DNA of 64,000 nt from Devosia lacusdianchii (lineage in GTDB: Bacteria > Pseudomonadota > Alphaproteobacteria > Rhizobiales > Devosiaceae): assembly GCF_022429625.1 (NCBI RefSeq), contig NZ_CP092483.1:4017501-4081500 (forward strand). The letters are read 5' to 3'. Positions within the stretch are counted from its first letter, which is position 1. Each line of letters begins with the position of its first letter. Positions 63,978 through 64,000 of this stretch are shown one piece after another. A program made the translations under genes and the position numbers. The notes under the pieces are model-generated. The model was not told where the DNA came from, did no database searches, and saw only the letters and a program-made list of their open reading frames with translations.

Positions 63978-64000
63978 TTAGGCCGCGTAGGTCTTCTTGA
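63978..64000 (-). CDS. atpA: ATP synthase F1 alpha subunit, last codons
   Basis: Only the final residues (KKTYAA) and the TAA stop are inside the window. The identification rests on operon position: in alphaproteobacteria the gene before atpG is atpA. The fragment alone would not be diagnostic. Confidence 0.75.

Overview
The window is a GC-rich, gene-dense chromosomal segment from an alphaproteobacterium. The run rplU-rpmA-(acetyltransferases)-obgE-proB-proA-nadD-rsfS-rlmH-(TA pair)-envC-like-ctpA-divergent polysaccharide deacetylase-rppH, and an atpAGDC cluster ending in an alphaproteobacterial-type epsilon subunit, point to Hyphomicrobiales (Rhizobiales). A Devosia-like organism is my best guess, but it is an inference from gene order and protein style only. 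I found no rRNA, CRISPR array, insertion sequence, integrase or prophage. There is one tRNA gene.

Layout. 1-3.3 kb: end of an RND adaptor and its AcrB-like pump. 3.5-6.7 kb: a HAD-UbiA fusion, a GtrA-like protein and a GT-C-like membrane protein, which look like a polyprenyl-phosphate sugar module. 6.7-9.5 kb: a FadR-type regulator divergent from an M20 dipeptidase, then two small genes. 9.5-11.6 kb: three paralogous small secreted proteins. 11.7-13.5 kb: pseudouridine catabolism (psuG-psuK). 13.9-18 kb: putrescine-type ABC importer potFGHI. 18.5-20.2 kb: a tiny ORF with an exceptionally strong ribosome binding site, purU, and an Rrf2 regulator. 20.3-27.7 kb: a CPA2 antiporter with a long acidic tail, two transglutaminase-like proteins, a RecD-like helicase, an FAH-family enzyme and an aldo/keto reductase. 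27.9-31.8 kb: an EamA exporter, a YCII protein with an ECF42-type sigma factor, a VOC protein and a CPBP-family membrane protein. 31.9-37.6 kb: a two-component system with a secreted cysteine-motif protein, a peptidoglycan-binding-type adaptor and a MacB-like ABC transporter. 37.7 kb: tRNA-Ser(CGA). 38-46.9 kb: a metallo-beta-lactamase-fold protein, ribosomal proteins L21 and L27, four GNAT acetyltransferases with a peptidase E, obgE, proBA and nadD. 47-54.1 kb: ribosome silencing/methylation, a VapBC-type pair, cell-envelope genes, rppH and an Asp/Glu racemase. 54.1-60.9 kb: three chemoreceptors and an orphan Cache-domain protein. 61.1-64 kb: F1 ATP synthase genes.

How the genes work together. 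Many units are translationally coupled by 1-14 base overlaps (potHI, psuGK, the GNAT-obgE-proBA run, the efflux cassette, the helicase block). The best regulatory signal is a pair of CCTAAC direct repeats with an 11-base period. It occurs only at the two presumed promoters of the two-component/efflux cassette, at 31796-31812 and 33694-33710, and fits an OmpR-family autoregulatory operator. Other candidate signals are a FadR-type operator at 7487-7497, a vapBC promoter with the operator inside its spacer at 48009-48037, and structured leaders before potF and rplU. Four types of dispersed palindromic intergenic repeats are present.
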